Virus record (IMG/VR): IMGVR_UViG_3300034101_004784
Span: 1 to 31,142 of that record
Strand: one strand, 5' to 3'
DNA: 31,142 nt
From: a virus
The notes under the pieces were generated by a model. That model made no database searches and was not told the DNA's origin. It saw only the letters and a program-made list of their open reading frames with translations. The translations under genes and the position numbers were made by a program. Within the stretch, counting starts at the first letter, position 1. Each line of letters begins with the position of its first letter. Shown here piece after piece: positions 25,379 through 31,000 of this stretch.

Positions 25379-25807
25379 ATGAGCGCAGATAAGGCGAAGA
25401 AGATGCTTCTCACTGACGAGGGGCTTCGTCTGAAGCCTTATCGTTGCACGGCTGGCAAGCTGACTATTGGCTATGGCCGGAACCTCGACGATGTCGGCAT
25501 CTCTGAGCGAATAGCAGACGAGATGCTTAAAGAGGACCTGGAGGTGGCTAAGAAGATATGCCAGCGCATCTTCGGAACTCTTTTTGACACCTGGAGCGAG
25601 AACAGGCAGCTGGGATGGATTAACCTCGCATTCAACCTTGGGCAGGTGCGCCTATCAAAATTCAAAAACACAATCAGAGCGGCTCAAATCGAAGACTGGT
25701 TCGAGGTCGAGAATGGGCTACGGCAATCTCTCTGGTTCAAGCAGGTAAAGGGCCGTGCAGAACGAGTTATAGGGATGATATGCCATGAGACTTTTCCTTA
25801 TTCTTAG
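25379..25807 (+). CDS. Endolysin, T4-lysozyme family (GH24)
   Basis: A 142-residue enzyme that cuts the beta-1,4 bond between N-acetylmuramic acid and N-acetylglucosamine in peptidoglycan. The catalytic triad follows the GH24 spacing E-(8)-D/C-(5)-T: Glu14, Cys23 and Thr29 in EGLRLKPYRCTAGKLTIGYG. Other family marks are AFNLGQVRLSKF and the end R-A-x-R-V-I-G. It has no signal peptide and must leave the cytoplasm through a holin. I chose ATG 25379, 4 bases after the preceding stop; a longer frame opens at 25298 but would overlap the previous gene by 77 bases. It overlaps the next gene by 23 bases. Confidence 0.92.
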   Translation: MSADKAKKMLLTDEGLRLKPYRCTAGKLTIGYGRNLDDVGISERIADEMLKEDLEVAKKICQRIFGTLFDTWSENRQLGWINLAFNLGQVRLSKFKNTIRAAQIEDWFEVENGLRQSLWFKQVKGRAERVIGMICHETFPYS

Positions 25808-26606
25808 CCTATTTGTTTCGTCACTTGCATTCGCATCGCCATTGCAAGCGCCGTCATACATCGGGATGTGCAATGACAACTTCCCGTGCGATGAGGCCCT
25901 GAAAGTTCTAGAGAACTCCAGGACCAAGGCTATCGGATATTTGGCCGATTCCTTTGGCCACGAGTGCAGCTGCGTCAGGCAGTTCTTAAGTTTGCCGGGG
26001 GGAAAGTATGTGAGGGTCCACCTTGCGAATGGGACGTGCTTCCCAGAGCGAGGGAGGCGCTGCGGAAAGTACGATGTTTTTTACAAGGAGACGAAGAAGT
26101 CGGCGCAGCGAAAGTTAGAGAGGAGGGACCGAAAACTCTTAGCGAGATATCGAGCAAGTATTTTAAGGACGAAGAGTCTTCTGGGAGAACCACGAGAGGA
26201 CCTTACCCTACGATATTCTCTGTGCCTTGAGTGTCCAATATCCGATAGGGCAAGAAAGGTACTATTGAGGGAGGCGCTTAGGTATCTCCCGAAAGACTCA
26301 ATCGTTGACTCGCCACTAAGGCATGAATGCTTGCCAGGACTTATCTGCGAAAAGCATGGCGATTCAATGCGTTACGCAAGGGGTCAGCGCTGCATATCGG
26401 ATACTGATGGGATAACGCTGTTTGACGCAAACCTGGAAAGGTTGAACAGGAACTCAAAACAGTGCGAAGCTATATTTTACTGGACCTTCGGTTTCAACCT
26501 ACTACCTTACAAATATACGGGCGATTTTATCTCTCCGTATAGGAGGACTCAGAGGGCAGAGGAGTGGGAATTCTTAGGAGCAAAGGAATGTATAGAGGGC
26601 TTATAG
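25785..26606 (+). CDS. Secreted Cys-rich protein in the lysis cluster
   Basis: A 273-residue protein with a clear signal peptide (MRLFLILSLFVSSLAFA, cleavage likely after residue 17). The mature part has about 14 Cys, many in pairs (CNDNFPC, ECSC, LCLEC), which suggests disulfides formed in the periplasm. A basic helical segment lies near residues 105-135 (KSAQRKLERRDRKLLARYR). The C-terminal part (HECLPGLICEKHGD, then FYWTFGFNLLPY) looks like an extracellular catalytic or binding domain, but I recognise no family. It overlaps the lysozyme gene by 23 bases and the lipoprotein gene by 19, so it belongs to the lysis operon. Confidence 0.75.
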   Translation: MRLFLILSLFVSSLAFASPLQAPSYIGMCNDNFPCDEALKVLENSRTKAIGYLADSFGHECSCVRQFLSLPGGKYVRVHLANGTCFPERGRRCGKYDVFYKETKKSAQRKLERRDRKLLARYRASILRTKSLLGEPREDLTLRYSLCLECPISDRARKVLLREALRYLPKDSIVDSPLRHECLPGLICEKHGDSMRYARGQRCISDTDGITLFDANLERLNRNSKQCEAIFYWTFGFNLLPYKYTGDFISPYRRTQRAEEWEFLGAKECIEGL

Positions 26607-26791
26607 CTCTATGTCTTCTTTCGCTTCATGGGTGTTCTAATCTTGGCCTCGAGGTCTGGGACAATTCGGGAAGCCCGACACAGGGAAGCTGCCCGGATAG
26701 TGATTATGATAATGGCGGATACGTGAAACCAGAACCTGGCCTCTGCAAGATGGGGACAGGCCTACTGCTTTCTATCAACCGTCGTTTTTAA
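26588..26791 (+). CDS. Small lipoprotein (o-spanin candidate)
   Basis: A 67-residue protein started at ATG 26588 (AAAGGA just before it); a frame beginning at 26564 would put a charged extension before the signal peptide. Residues 1-16 are a short lipoprotein signal ending in the lipobox L-H-G-C16. His at -2 is unusual but Leu at -3 and Gly at -1 fit. The mature part is small, Gly/Pro/Asp-rich, with two more Cys. Lipoproteins of this size beside an endolysin often act as outer-membrane spanins. No clear inner-membrane partner is present, so this is tentative. Confidence 0.6.
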   Translation: MYRGLIALCLLSLHGCSNLGLEVWDNSGSPTQGSCPDSDYDNGGYVKPEPGLCKMGTGLLLSINRRF

Positions 26792-26800
26792 AGGTGACTT

Positions 26801-27088
26801 ATGAACAGAATCTTGGTGTATCTCTTCTCCAAAACGTCATTCGGCAGATTCGTCGATGGCAAGAAGACTGTTATCGGAGCTCTTCTCATAATCGTCGCAG
26901 CAGCGCTACAGGCGCTTGAGCAGATTGCCCCAATGTTCCCGCAGTACCCATGGCTTGCCGATGCCTCCAGAGGCTTGAGAGACGCTATTAAGGCCGCTGA
27001 GCCAATCCTTGAAACGCTCGGACTCGGGTTCCTCACCGTTGGTGTGCTTCATAAAGGTGCGAAGGCTAAATTGCCTCCGACAGAGTAA
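26801..27088 (+). CDS. Holin candidate (two TM)
   Basis: A 95-residue protein. TM1 is about residues 23-44 (TVIGALLIIVAAALQALEQI) and begins after the basic GKK; a helical linker follows; TM2 is about 69-84 (ILETLGLGFLTVGVLHKG). It ends in a basic tail (GAKAKLPP). GKKT-IG before the first TM and G-H/L-K-K/A after the second are common in small two-TM phage holins. Holins open the inner membrane so that the lysozyme can reach peptidoglycan. It lies 9 bases after the lipoprotein gene. Confidence 0.68.
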   Translation: MNRILVYLFSKTSFGRFVDGKKTVIGALLIIVAAALQALEQIAPMFPQYPWLADASRGLRDAIKAAEPILETLGLGFLTVGVLHKGAKAKLPPTE

Positions 27089-27095
27089 ACTCTGT

Positions 27096-27126
27096 TTGAC
27101 ACTTTTTAGTTGCATCTGAATATGTT
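27096..27126 (+). promoter_or_regulatory. Possible sigma70-type promoter
   Basis: A perfect TTGACA at 27096-27101 lies just after the holin gene. The best -10 candidate, TATGTT at 27121-27126, is 19 bases away, longer than the usual 17. Transcription from it would run into the hairpin at 27148. Confidence 0.35.
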
Positions 27127-27147
27127 TTCCGTAACTCTTACTAAGAA

Positions 27148-27183
27148 GGCGAAGCTCCTCGTGGGAGCTTGTTGCCGTTTTTT
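27148..27183 (+). terminator. Terminator or attenuator before the muramidase gene
   Basis: AAGCTCC (27152-27158) pairs with GGAGCTT (27164-27170). GGC (27148-27150) pairs with GCC (27174-27176) across a small internal loop. T6 follows at 27178-27183. The ribosome site AGGAGG (27187-27192) comes directly after, so termination here would silence the next gene. Confidence 0.6.
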
Positions 27184-27196
27184 GCTAGGAGGCATC

Positions 27197-27832
27197 ATGA
27201 AGAAAGTAGGCGTATTCGCTGGTAAGGTTGTTATTGGTATGGCCATATGCGTGTTGGTCACTACCGGGCTTAAGATAGCCCTCAACTTTACAATCGCTAA
27301 AGCATCACAGGCCAAGGAGAAGGTTCTCGATGCACTTCCTAAGAGGGAAGTGGCGCAGAGCCCTCTGAGCCTTGAGCAGTCAATCGCTAAGGCCTCACGG
27401 GTTAATGGCGTCGACCCACTCATCCTTCACGTCATATCGGAGAAGGAGAGTTCTAATGGCAACCAGCGAGCCTTGTATCGTTTTGAGCCTCACCTGTTCT
27501 CTCGGCTCAGGGGCGAAAAGAGCTATCGTAGCTTGAGCGATAGCGAGATTCGAATGTTGGCAAGCTCTCATGGTGCTTTCCACATCCTCGGCCTAACGGC
27601 AGAGCGGGAGTGTGGGCTTCACTTCTCTAAGCTTTACGACACCGAGAAGAGCGCCATGTGCGCCGCAAGAATCGTCAAGCGCATTGACGAGAGCGTTAAG
27701 GCTAAGGCAACAGAACATCGTCTCAGGGAAATTTTTAGGCAGTATAACGGCCAGGGGCCAGCTGCAGAAAACTATGCGAAGGATGCGATGGTCCGTTTGG
27801 CAGCTATTCTCTATCAGCGCACGAACGGTTAA
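27197..27832 (+). CDS. Membrane-anchored muramidase / lytic transglycosylase-like enzyme
   Basis: A 211-residue protein started at ATG 27197 with AGGAGG 4 bases upstream. Residues about 8-30 are a TM anchor with a basic start (MKKVGVFAGKVVIGMAICVL). The rest is lysozyme-like: the likely catalytic Glu is E84 in ISEKESS, followed by RFEPHLFSRL (as in the N-acetylmuramidase PF11860 family), SHGAFHILG (compare the S-x-G-x-x-Q-I-x-G of transglycosylases) and YNGQGP. It would act in the periplasm on peptidoglycan while tethered to the inner membrane. Its stop overlaps the stop of the convergent HNH gene by four bases. Confidence 0.75.
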   Translation: MKKVGVFAGKVVIGMAICVLVTTGLKIALNFTIAKASQAKEKVLDALPKREVAQSPLSLEQSIAKASRVNGVDPLILHVISEKESSNGNQRALYRFEPHLFSRLRGEKSYRSLSDSEIRMLASSHGAFHILGLTAERECGLHFSKLYDTEKSAMCAARIVKRIDESVKAKATEHRLREIFRQYNGQGPAAENYAKDAMVRLAAILYQRTNG

Positions 27833-28293
27833 TCTTCATCGTATAGGTTTTTTGAGGCGAAGGTCCCACAGACCTCGCCTCTTTTTTTATCTACGGCTCG
27901 AGCCGCATCGTCCTCGCTCTCCCAGAGGCCGCAGTAGTACCTACGGCCTTCGAAAAGAAAGGCACCTAACCACTTCCCTGACTTCTTGTTAAAACTGACG
28001 CCCTTGTGGCGTGAGGAGCCTCCACGGCTGCCTGTGTTCTGCTGGTTCTGAGCGTTTGTGCAGAGCCTGAGGTTGCATCGCCTGTTGTCGAGCGGGTCCC
28101 CATTGATATGGTCTACGAACATATCCAGTGGCGCATTGATAATCAGGCGATGCATCCGCATCTTGGTGACGGCATAGCCACCATCCCCATGTGGGTATGG
28201 CAGCAAGTGCCAACGGTACCTCGAGACAAGCTCGAAGTCCTCGTCATCAACTATTGCAAACTGACCGTTCCCGAGGGGAACTTTCTTCGCCAT
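27829..28293 (-). CDS. HNH homing-type endonuclease with AP2 domain
   Basis: 154 residues from the ATG at 28293; upstream in-frame ATGs exist at 28305 and 28326. The HNH nuclease core is M-H-R-L-I, then FVDHINGDPLDNRRCNLR, with the DH and following Asn residues that bind the metal and cut DNA. It is followed by an AP2 DNA-binding domain (KGVSFNKKSGKWLGAFLF, then GLWESEDDAARAVDKK). This is the layout of free-standing phage homing endonucleases. The start overlaps the upstream gene by 47 bases and the stop shares TTAA with the convergent gene, which suggests precise insertion between existing genes. Confidence 0.88.
   Translation of the reverse strand: MAKKVPLGNGQFAIVDDEDFELVSRYRWHLLPYPHGDGGYAVTKMRMHRLIINAPLDMFVDHINGDPLDNRRCNLRLCTNAQNQQNTGSRGGSSRHKGVSFNKKSGKWLGAFLFEGRRYYCGLWESEDDAARAVDKKRGEVCGTFASKNLYDED
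27854..27888 (+). terminator. Intrinsic terminator inside the antisense HNH gene
   Basis: GAGGCGA-AGGTC (27854-27865, one bulged A) pairs with GACCTCGCCTC (27871-27881); T7 follows at 27882-27888. It serves the plus-strand lysis operon and at the same time codes the last residues of the HNH protein on the other strand. The minus-strand reading has no T tract. Confidence 0.85.
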
Positions 28294-28495
28294 GCCTGTC
28301 AACATAGCGTCGGAAAATAAAAGCACAACCAGAACGTGATAGCTGCCCCTCGTCGAGGAGCTCCTTCACTACCCTTGTCGCCTCTTCTGAATCCAGGCCT
28401 TGGGAAAATAGGGCGTGGTACATACTGCCTTCGCTGATAGCTTCGAGCCCACAAATCCTCATAGCCGTGATGACGTTTACTTTTGCATTATTCAT
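28247..28495 (-). CDS. Hypothetical small protein, possibly winged-helix
   Basis: 82 residues with a strong site (AGGAGGCACT before ATG). The middle part (SMYHALFSQGLDSEEATRVV, then LLDEGQLSRSG) has the helix-helix-wing rhythm of small winged-helix proteins, so a regulatory role is possible but unproven. The C-terminal 15 residues overlap the HNH start region and are Ser/Arg-rich, unlike the rest, so the end may have been changed when the endonuclease arrived. Its ribosome site overlaps the stop codon of the gene upstream (TAGGAGG). Confidence 0.55.
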   Translation of the reverse strand: MNNAKVNVITAMRICGLEAISEGSMYHALFSQGLDSEEATRVVKELLDEGQLSRSGCAFIFRRYVDRHGEESSPRERSVCNS

Positions 28496-28503
28496 AGTGC
28501 CTC

Positions 28504-28740
28504 CTAAAAAACTAACTGCCTACCGTAGACCGCATATCGGCTCTTTCTATCACGAGCTGAAGGCCGATATTCTGCGATGATTTCAAATTCTGGAAACTCA
28601 TTCTTAAAGTCTGGAGCCCCGAGATGCTTTACGCCAATGGCAAACTCCCAGCCCCAGTTGTCGGCGGTAAGCTGATTGATCACGTCCCATCTGGCTTTGT
28701 TGAAGTAGTGCGTCGCAGCGACAGGTCGATTCTTCTTCAT
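28504..28740 (-). CDS. Hypothetical small protein
   Basis: 78 residues, Trp/Tyr/Phe-rich and basic (RPVAATHYFNKARWDVINQL, then EIIAEYRPSARDRKSRYAVY). It is the first gene of a three-gene minus-strand unit that runs into the HNH gene, and follows the inverted-repeat region at 28823-28871. The ATG at 28740 has no Shine-Dalgarno. No family is recognised. Confidence 0.5.
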   Translation of the reverse strand: MKKNRPVAATHYFNKARWDVINQLTADNWGWEFAIGVKHLGAPDFKNEFPEFEIIAEYRPSARDRKSRYAVYGRQLVF

Positions 28741-28791
28741 AAAGAAAAGTGCCCAGCTTTTTCCGTGTTGTGGGAAGCTGAGCTAAACCAC

Positions 28792-28819
28792 ATTTCTTAG
28801 GAGGCAATCCATAAGAAAT
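28792..28819. repeat. Inverted repeat around an orphan ribosome site
   Basis: ATTTCTTA (28792-28799) and TAAGAAAT (28812-28819) are perfect complements across 12 bases. On the plus strand the loop carries GGAGGCA, the same element that precedes several genes here, but no start codon follows. On the minus strand it lies in the leader of the 28740 gene. Confidence 0.5.
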
Positions 28820-28822
28820 CTG

Positions 28823-28871
28823 TGTGATATTTCACAATCAGGCTGACGGCCTGTGGGCTAATTGTGAAATA
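28823..28871. promoter_or_regulatory. Operator-like inverted repeat between divergent genes
   Basis: TATTTCACAAT (28828-28838) and ATTGTGAAATA (28861-28871) are perfect 11-bp complements, 22 bases apart, with CAGGC/GCCTG nested inside. A third TGTGA half site lies at 28823-28827. TTGTGA in each arm could be a -35 box of a divergent promoter; the plus side has TATGAT at 28888-28893. A dimeric regulator is likely to bind here. Confidence 0.6.
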
Positions 28872-28910
28872 CTATAGCTATACCTTATATGATGACACAT
28901 GGAGAGCACG

Positions 28911-29141
28911 GTGTCTAATAGGATCATCGATATTCCGGCCCTCGATAAGCTTTCAACGATCATATCCATTGCGAAAGAATATAGCCTGGCGGTCTCAATA
29001 GACTTTATGGGTGAGTTTTGGATTATGCAGATGTTTGATCAGCAGGAGCGTTTAGTCATTTCGGCCAACGCTGAGACGGCGACGCAGGTCATTAACAAAG
29101 TCCACGAGAATTGGCTAAAACGCACATCCCCGAAGTTATGA
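28911..29141 (+). CDS. Hypothetical small protein
   Basis: 76 residues with a GTG start at 28911, chosen because GGAG (28901-28904) lies six bases upstream; the in-frame ATG at 28899 has no ribosome site but cannot be excluded. The sequence is alpha/beta: NRIIDIPALDKLSTIISIAK, then a hairpin of strands (VSIDFMGEFWIMQMFD) and a last helix. No family is recognised. It overlaps the next gene at ATGA (29138-29141), and the pair is divergent from the minus genes across the inverted repeat, so both are probably regulated there. Confidence 0.55.
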   Translation: MSNRIIDIPALDKLSTIISIAKEYSLAVSIDFMGEFWIMQMFDQQERLVISANAETATQVINKVHENWLKRTSPKL

Positions 29142-29662
29142 GAAGTCAGAGGGGATTCGATAGGCTTCGTGTCCCTTCAATCCCTGATGAACTCCTGAGC
29201 CTTCAAAGCGGCAGCGAATACGCCTGTGCCAAGCTGCTTGAGAAGTATTGTGGGTGGAGAGCGATGGATGGGGTGACGATGCAAATAAAAGTCGGCAGGA
29301 CTCTATTCGACTTTCGCATTCACGACACATTCGTTGAGTACCACCCAATATCTTTAAAACGAGAGTTCATAACGGACGGAATGAGGTCAATCTCTTCGGC
29401 AATCCATGGGTTCCCGAAGGGTATCCGAGTCGAGATACTCAAGGCCGTCGCCGAGGAGCTCGAGGCGCAGTACGCAAAAAGAAGGGGCCAGGTGCTCTCT
29501 GTGCATCCAGCGTATAAAGAGATGCCTCTCATATGCGTACACACGCCGGAGGAGTTTATCCGCAAAGTGATCTGTCGCTTCGCAATAAAGCGCTGCGGCG
29601 ATGTGGATTCGCTGCGTCGAGAATTCAATAAGCTCAGAAAGGAGTTTATTGCTCTTCGGTGA
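29138..29662 (+). CDS. Possible PD-(D/E)XK nuclease-like protein
   Basis: 174 residues from ATG 29138, which overlaps the previous stop as ATGA; a TTG at 29111 would extend it. A helix with E27 (SGSEYACAKLLEKY) is followed by strands LFD58FRI and FVE67YH69PI. The order helix-Glu, Asp, then E-x-(K/H) recalls PD-(D/E)XK nucleases such as the VRR-NUC and Holliday resolvase types, with His in place of the usual Lys. The C-terminal half is helical and basic. The nuclease idea is an inference from this spacing only. Its end overlaps the convergent minus gene by 17 bases. Confidence 0.5.
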   Translation: MRSQRGFDRLRVPSIPDELLSLQSGSEYACAKLLEKYCGWRAMDGVTMQIKVGRTLFDFRIHDTFVEYHPISLKREFITDGMRSISSAIHGFPKGIRVEILKAVAEELEAQYAKRRGQVLSVHPAYKEMPLICVHTPEEFIRKVICRFAIKRCGDVDSLRREFNKLRKEFIALR

Positions 29663-29867
29663 AAAGATATCGCAGATGGTCAAGGACCCAGCGGAGGCCA
29701 TCGTCTTGACCCATTGAGAACGCATCGCCCCTTTCGCCCTTGAGTTGCCCCTCGATGAATTCTTCTATCTCAGCCTTGAGGGCCATCGTGCCGTGCTCGA
29801 ACGATTTCTTATCGTGCTTTGAGCGGAATGCGTATTTGTCGTAAAGGGCCTTTGCGCCACGGTTCAT
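29646..29867 (-). CDS. Hypothetical helical protein
   Basis: 73 residues with the strong site AGGAGGCACCT before ATG. It is acidic and helical (ALKAEIEEFIEGQLKGERGD, then LRWVLDHLRYLFTEE). No TM segment or known motif is present. It converges on the plus-strand nuclease-like gene with a 17-base overlap and follows a terminator (29879-29918) on its own strand. Confidence 0.55.
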   Translation of the reverse strand: MNRGAKALYDKYAFRSKHDKKSFEHGTMALKAEIEEFIEGQLKGERGDAFSMGQDDGLRWVLDHLRYLFTEEQ

Positions 29868-29878
29868 AGGTGCCTCCT

Positions 29879-29918
29879 AAAAATATGGAGCGAGGAGAGC
29901 TCTACTTCTCCCCGCTCC
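29879..29918 (-). terminator. Minus-strand intrinsic terminator next to a ribosome site
   Basis: On the minus strand GGAGCGGGGAGA pairs with TCTCCTCGCTCC (12 pairs, one G-U) around an 8-nt loop, followed by ATATTTTT. The T tract runs straight into TAGGAGG, the ribosome site of the next gene (start 29867). Confidence 0.75.
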
Positions 29919-29926
29919 CAGGAAGC

Positions 29927-30139
29927 CTACTCCTTGGACCTGCTCGTCACAAGATCCCCGACGTAGTCCTGCACACCTTTTTGCGCCATCAGGCTGTACT
30001 CACACTGATAGCCTCCGAGGGAGCAGGTTACGGTAAACATCATTCGCTCGACCGCAGTCATGAGGATGATGAAGAGGATTGGGTAGCCGACAAGCTTAGC
30101 GGTTTGTCCGTACCATTGGATGAATGCTTTCATGTTCAT
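29927..30139 (-). CDS. Small one-TM membrane protein
   Basis: 70 residues; ATG at 30139 or 30133 (GGAG upstream). One TM helix covers residues about 16-34 (LVGYPILFIILMTAVERMMF). The part after it has two Cys (C-x5-C) that could form a disulfide outside the membrane. It lies 2 bases after the lipoprotein gene, so the two may work together, for example as a spanin-like inner/outer membrane pair. There is no coiled coil, which argues against a classic i-spanin. Confidence 0.55.
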   Translation of the reverse strand: MNMKAFIQWYGQTAKLVGYPILFIILMTAVERMMFTVTCSLGGYQCEYSLMAQKGVQDYVGDLVTSRSKE

Positions 30140-30141
30140 GG

Positions 30142-30411
30142 CTACTTCTCCGTCGATGTAAGCTTCTGAAAGATTCCAGAGCGCCGTGTACGCTGGCTCT
30201 CCTGCTCCTTGCGGTGTCTCCAGTGCGCCGAGTCGCCCATGGGGTCCTGCGTGTGGCCGTTAGCGACAAAGCCGTTCAGGCCGTCCATAAGGGCCTCTAT
30301 GCCTTCAGCGTCCCCGGCAAGCACTACGTTGCCCTTCTGGAACGGCGATGGCGCAAAGCTCATACAGCCCGATGCAGCCACGGTGATTGTAAGGAAAAGA
30401 ATTGTTCTCAT
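30142..30411 (-). CDS. Small lipoprotein
   Basis: 89 residues with a strong ribosome site (CTAGGAGGCAAT before ATG). Residues 1-16 (MRTILFLTITVAASGC) are a typical lipoprotein signal with lipobox A-S-G-C16. The mature protein is hydrophilic with a basic, Gln/Arg-rich end (RKEQESQRTRRSGIFQK). It would be anchored to a membrane facing the periplasm. Superinfection exclusion or spanin roles are both possible from size and location; nothing in the sequence decides. Confidence 0.65.
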   Translation of the reverse strand: MRTILFLTITVAASGCMSFAPSPFQKGNVVLAGDAEGIEALMDGLNGFVANGHTQDPMGDSAHWRHRKEQESQRTRRSGIFQKLTSTEK

Positions 30412-30451
30412 ATTGCCTCCTAGTTTGAGTTGTTCACGTCAACATCAACAT

Positions 30452-30480
30452 CACTTGGAGACCTATGATGTCCCCAAGTG
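30452..30480 (-). other. RNA hairpin upstream of the lipoprotein gene
   Basis: On the minus strand CACTTGGGGAC pairs with GTCTCCAAGTG (11 pairs, one G-U) around a 7-nt loop. On the plus strand the same position is an A-C mismatch, so the structure favours minus-strand RNA. No T tract follows; a processing or stability element is possible. Confidence 0.5.
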
Positions 30481-30511
30481 CTAGGAGGATTCGGAGGTAT
30501 ATGGGAAAAGC

Positions 30512-30745
30512 TTAAGAGTCTTTTTGCTCTTTTCGCATTTTAGTATCTAAGTCGAGCTCACCCATAGCTTTTTCAGTGTCCAGTAACGCTGTATGCAAGT
30601 CTTTCGACTTCGCCATCACAGCGGCAAACACTGTTGCTTTTCCGAGCATATACAAATTGTATTTGATGAGGTGCCCGAGCACGAGAAGCTCCGAGAGCTG
30701 TTCAGGGCTCTCGGAGGAAGATTTTGTTTTCTTCTTAACTGGCAT
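30512..30745 (-). CDS. Hypothetical helical protein with basic N-terminus
   Basis: 77 residues. A short Lys/Ser-rich start (PVKKKTKSSSESP) is followed by helices, one of them hydrophobic (SELLVLGHLIKYNLYMLGKA, then VFAAVMAKSKDL) and one acidic (LLDTEKAMGELDLD). The hydrophobic part is too broken for a sure TM helix. No family is recognised. About 100 bases without a gene separate it from the lipoprotein gene; they hold the hairpin at 30452-30480. Confidence 0.55.
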   Translation of the reverse strand: MPVKKKTKSSSESPEQLSELLVLGHLIKYNLYMLGKATVFAAVMAKSKDLHTALLDTEKAMGELDLDTKMRKEQKDS

Positions 30746-30754
30746 AAAGAAACT

Positions 30755-31000
30755 TTACTTCTTCTTAGTTGTTTTCTTCTTAGCAGTCTTCTTGGTAATG
30801 CCCTTAGCAGTACCCTTCTTTTCCATTGCGTAAAGGACGCTTTCGCCCTTCTTCTTTCCGTACTCTTTCACAAGCTCTTTCTTAATCTTCTGGCCTTTCT
30901 TAGTAAGCGGCATAGATCTTAGTCCTTCATAAATATAGATCCCACTCGAAACTCCAAGCAGGAACGTAATGATTGATGTAATAATGAATATCTCAGTCAT
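30755..31000 (-). CDS. Membrane protein with Lys-rich tail and possible internal start
   Basis: 81 residues from the ATG at 31000, which overlaps the end of the upstream gene. Residues about 4-24 are a TM helix (IFIITSIITFLLGVSSGIYI). From Met30 the sequence (MPLTKKGQKIKKELVKEYG, then KKGESVLYAMEKKGTAKG) matches a small soluble protein seen alone in many phages. An AAGGA site lies before that Met (start 30913), so a 52-residue soluble form is plausible. The end (TKKTAKKKTTKKK) is histone-like and may bind nucleic acid. Confidence 0.55.
   Translation of the reverse strand: MTEIFIITSIITFLLGVSSGIYIYEGLRSMPLTKKGQKIKKELVKEYGKKKGESVLYAMEKKGTAKGITKKTAKKKTTKKK

Noticed and set aside
25379-25807. Cys in place of catalytic Asp in the lysozyme as a defect
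   Set aside because: E-(8)-D/C-(5)-T is an accepted GH24 pattern, so activity is expected.
27110-27196. Longer start for the muramidase-like gene
   Set aside because: It begins with TTG (or ATG 27122) without a ribosome site, while ATG 27197 has AGGAGG.
29927-30411. Classic spanin pair
   Set aside because: The TM protein lacks the periplasmic coiled coil of an i-spanin and the pair is far from the lysozyme; kept only as a possibility in the entries.
30124-30484. Plus-strand frames opposite the lipoprotein and TM genes
   Set aside because: No ribosome sites; the minus frames have strong sites, a signal peptide and a TM helix.
30481-30514. Plus-strand AGGAGG/GGAGG sites followed by ATG near 30499
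   Set aside because: The frame closes after four codons, so no gene follows.
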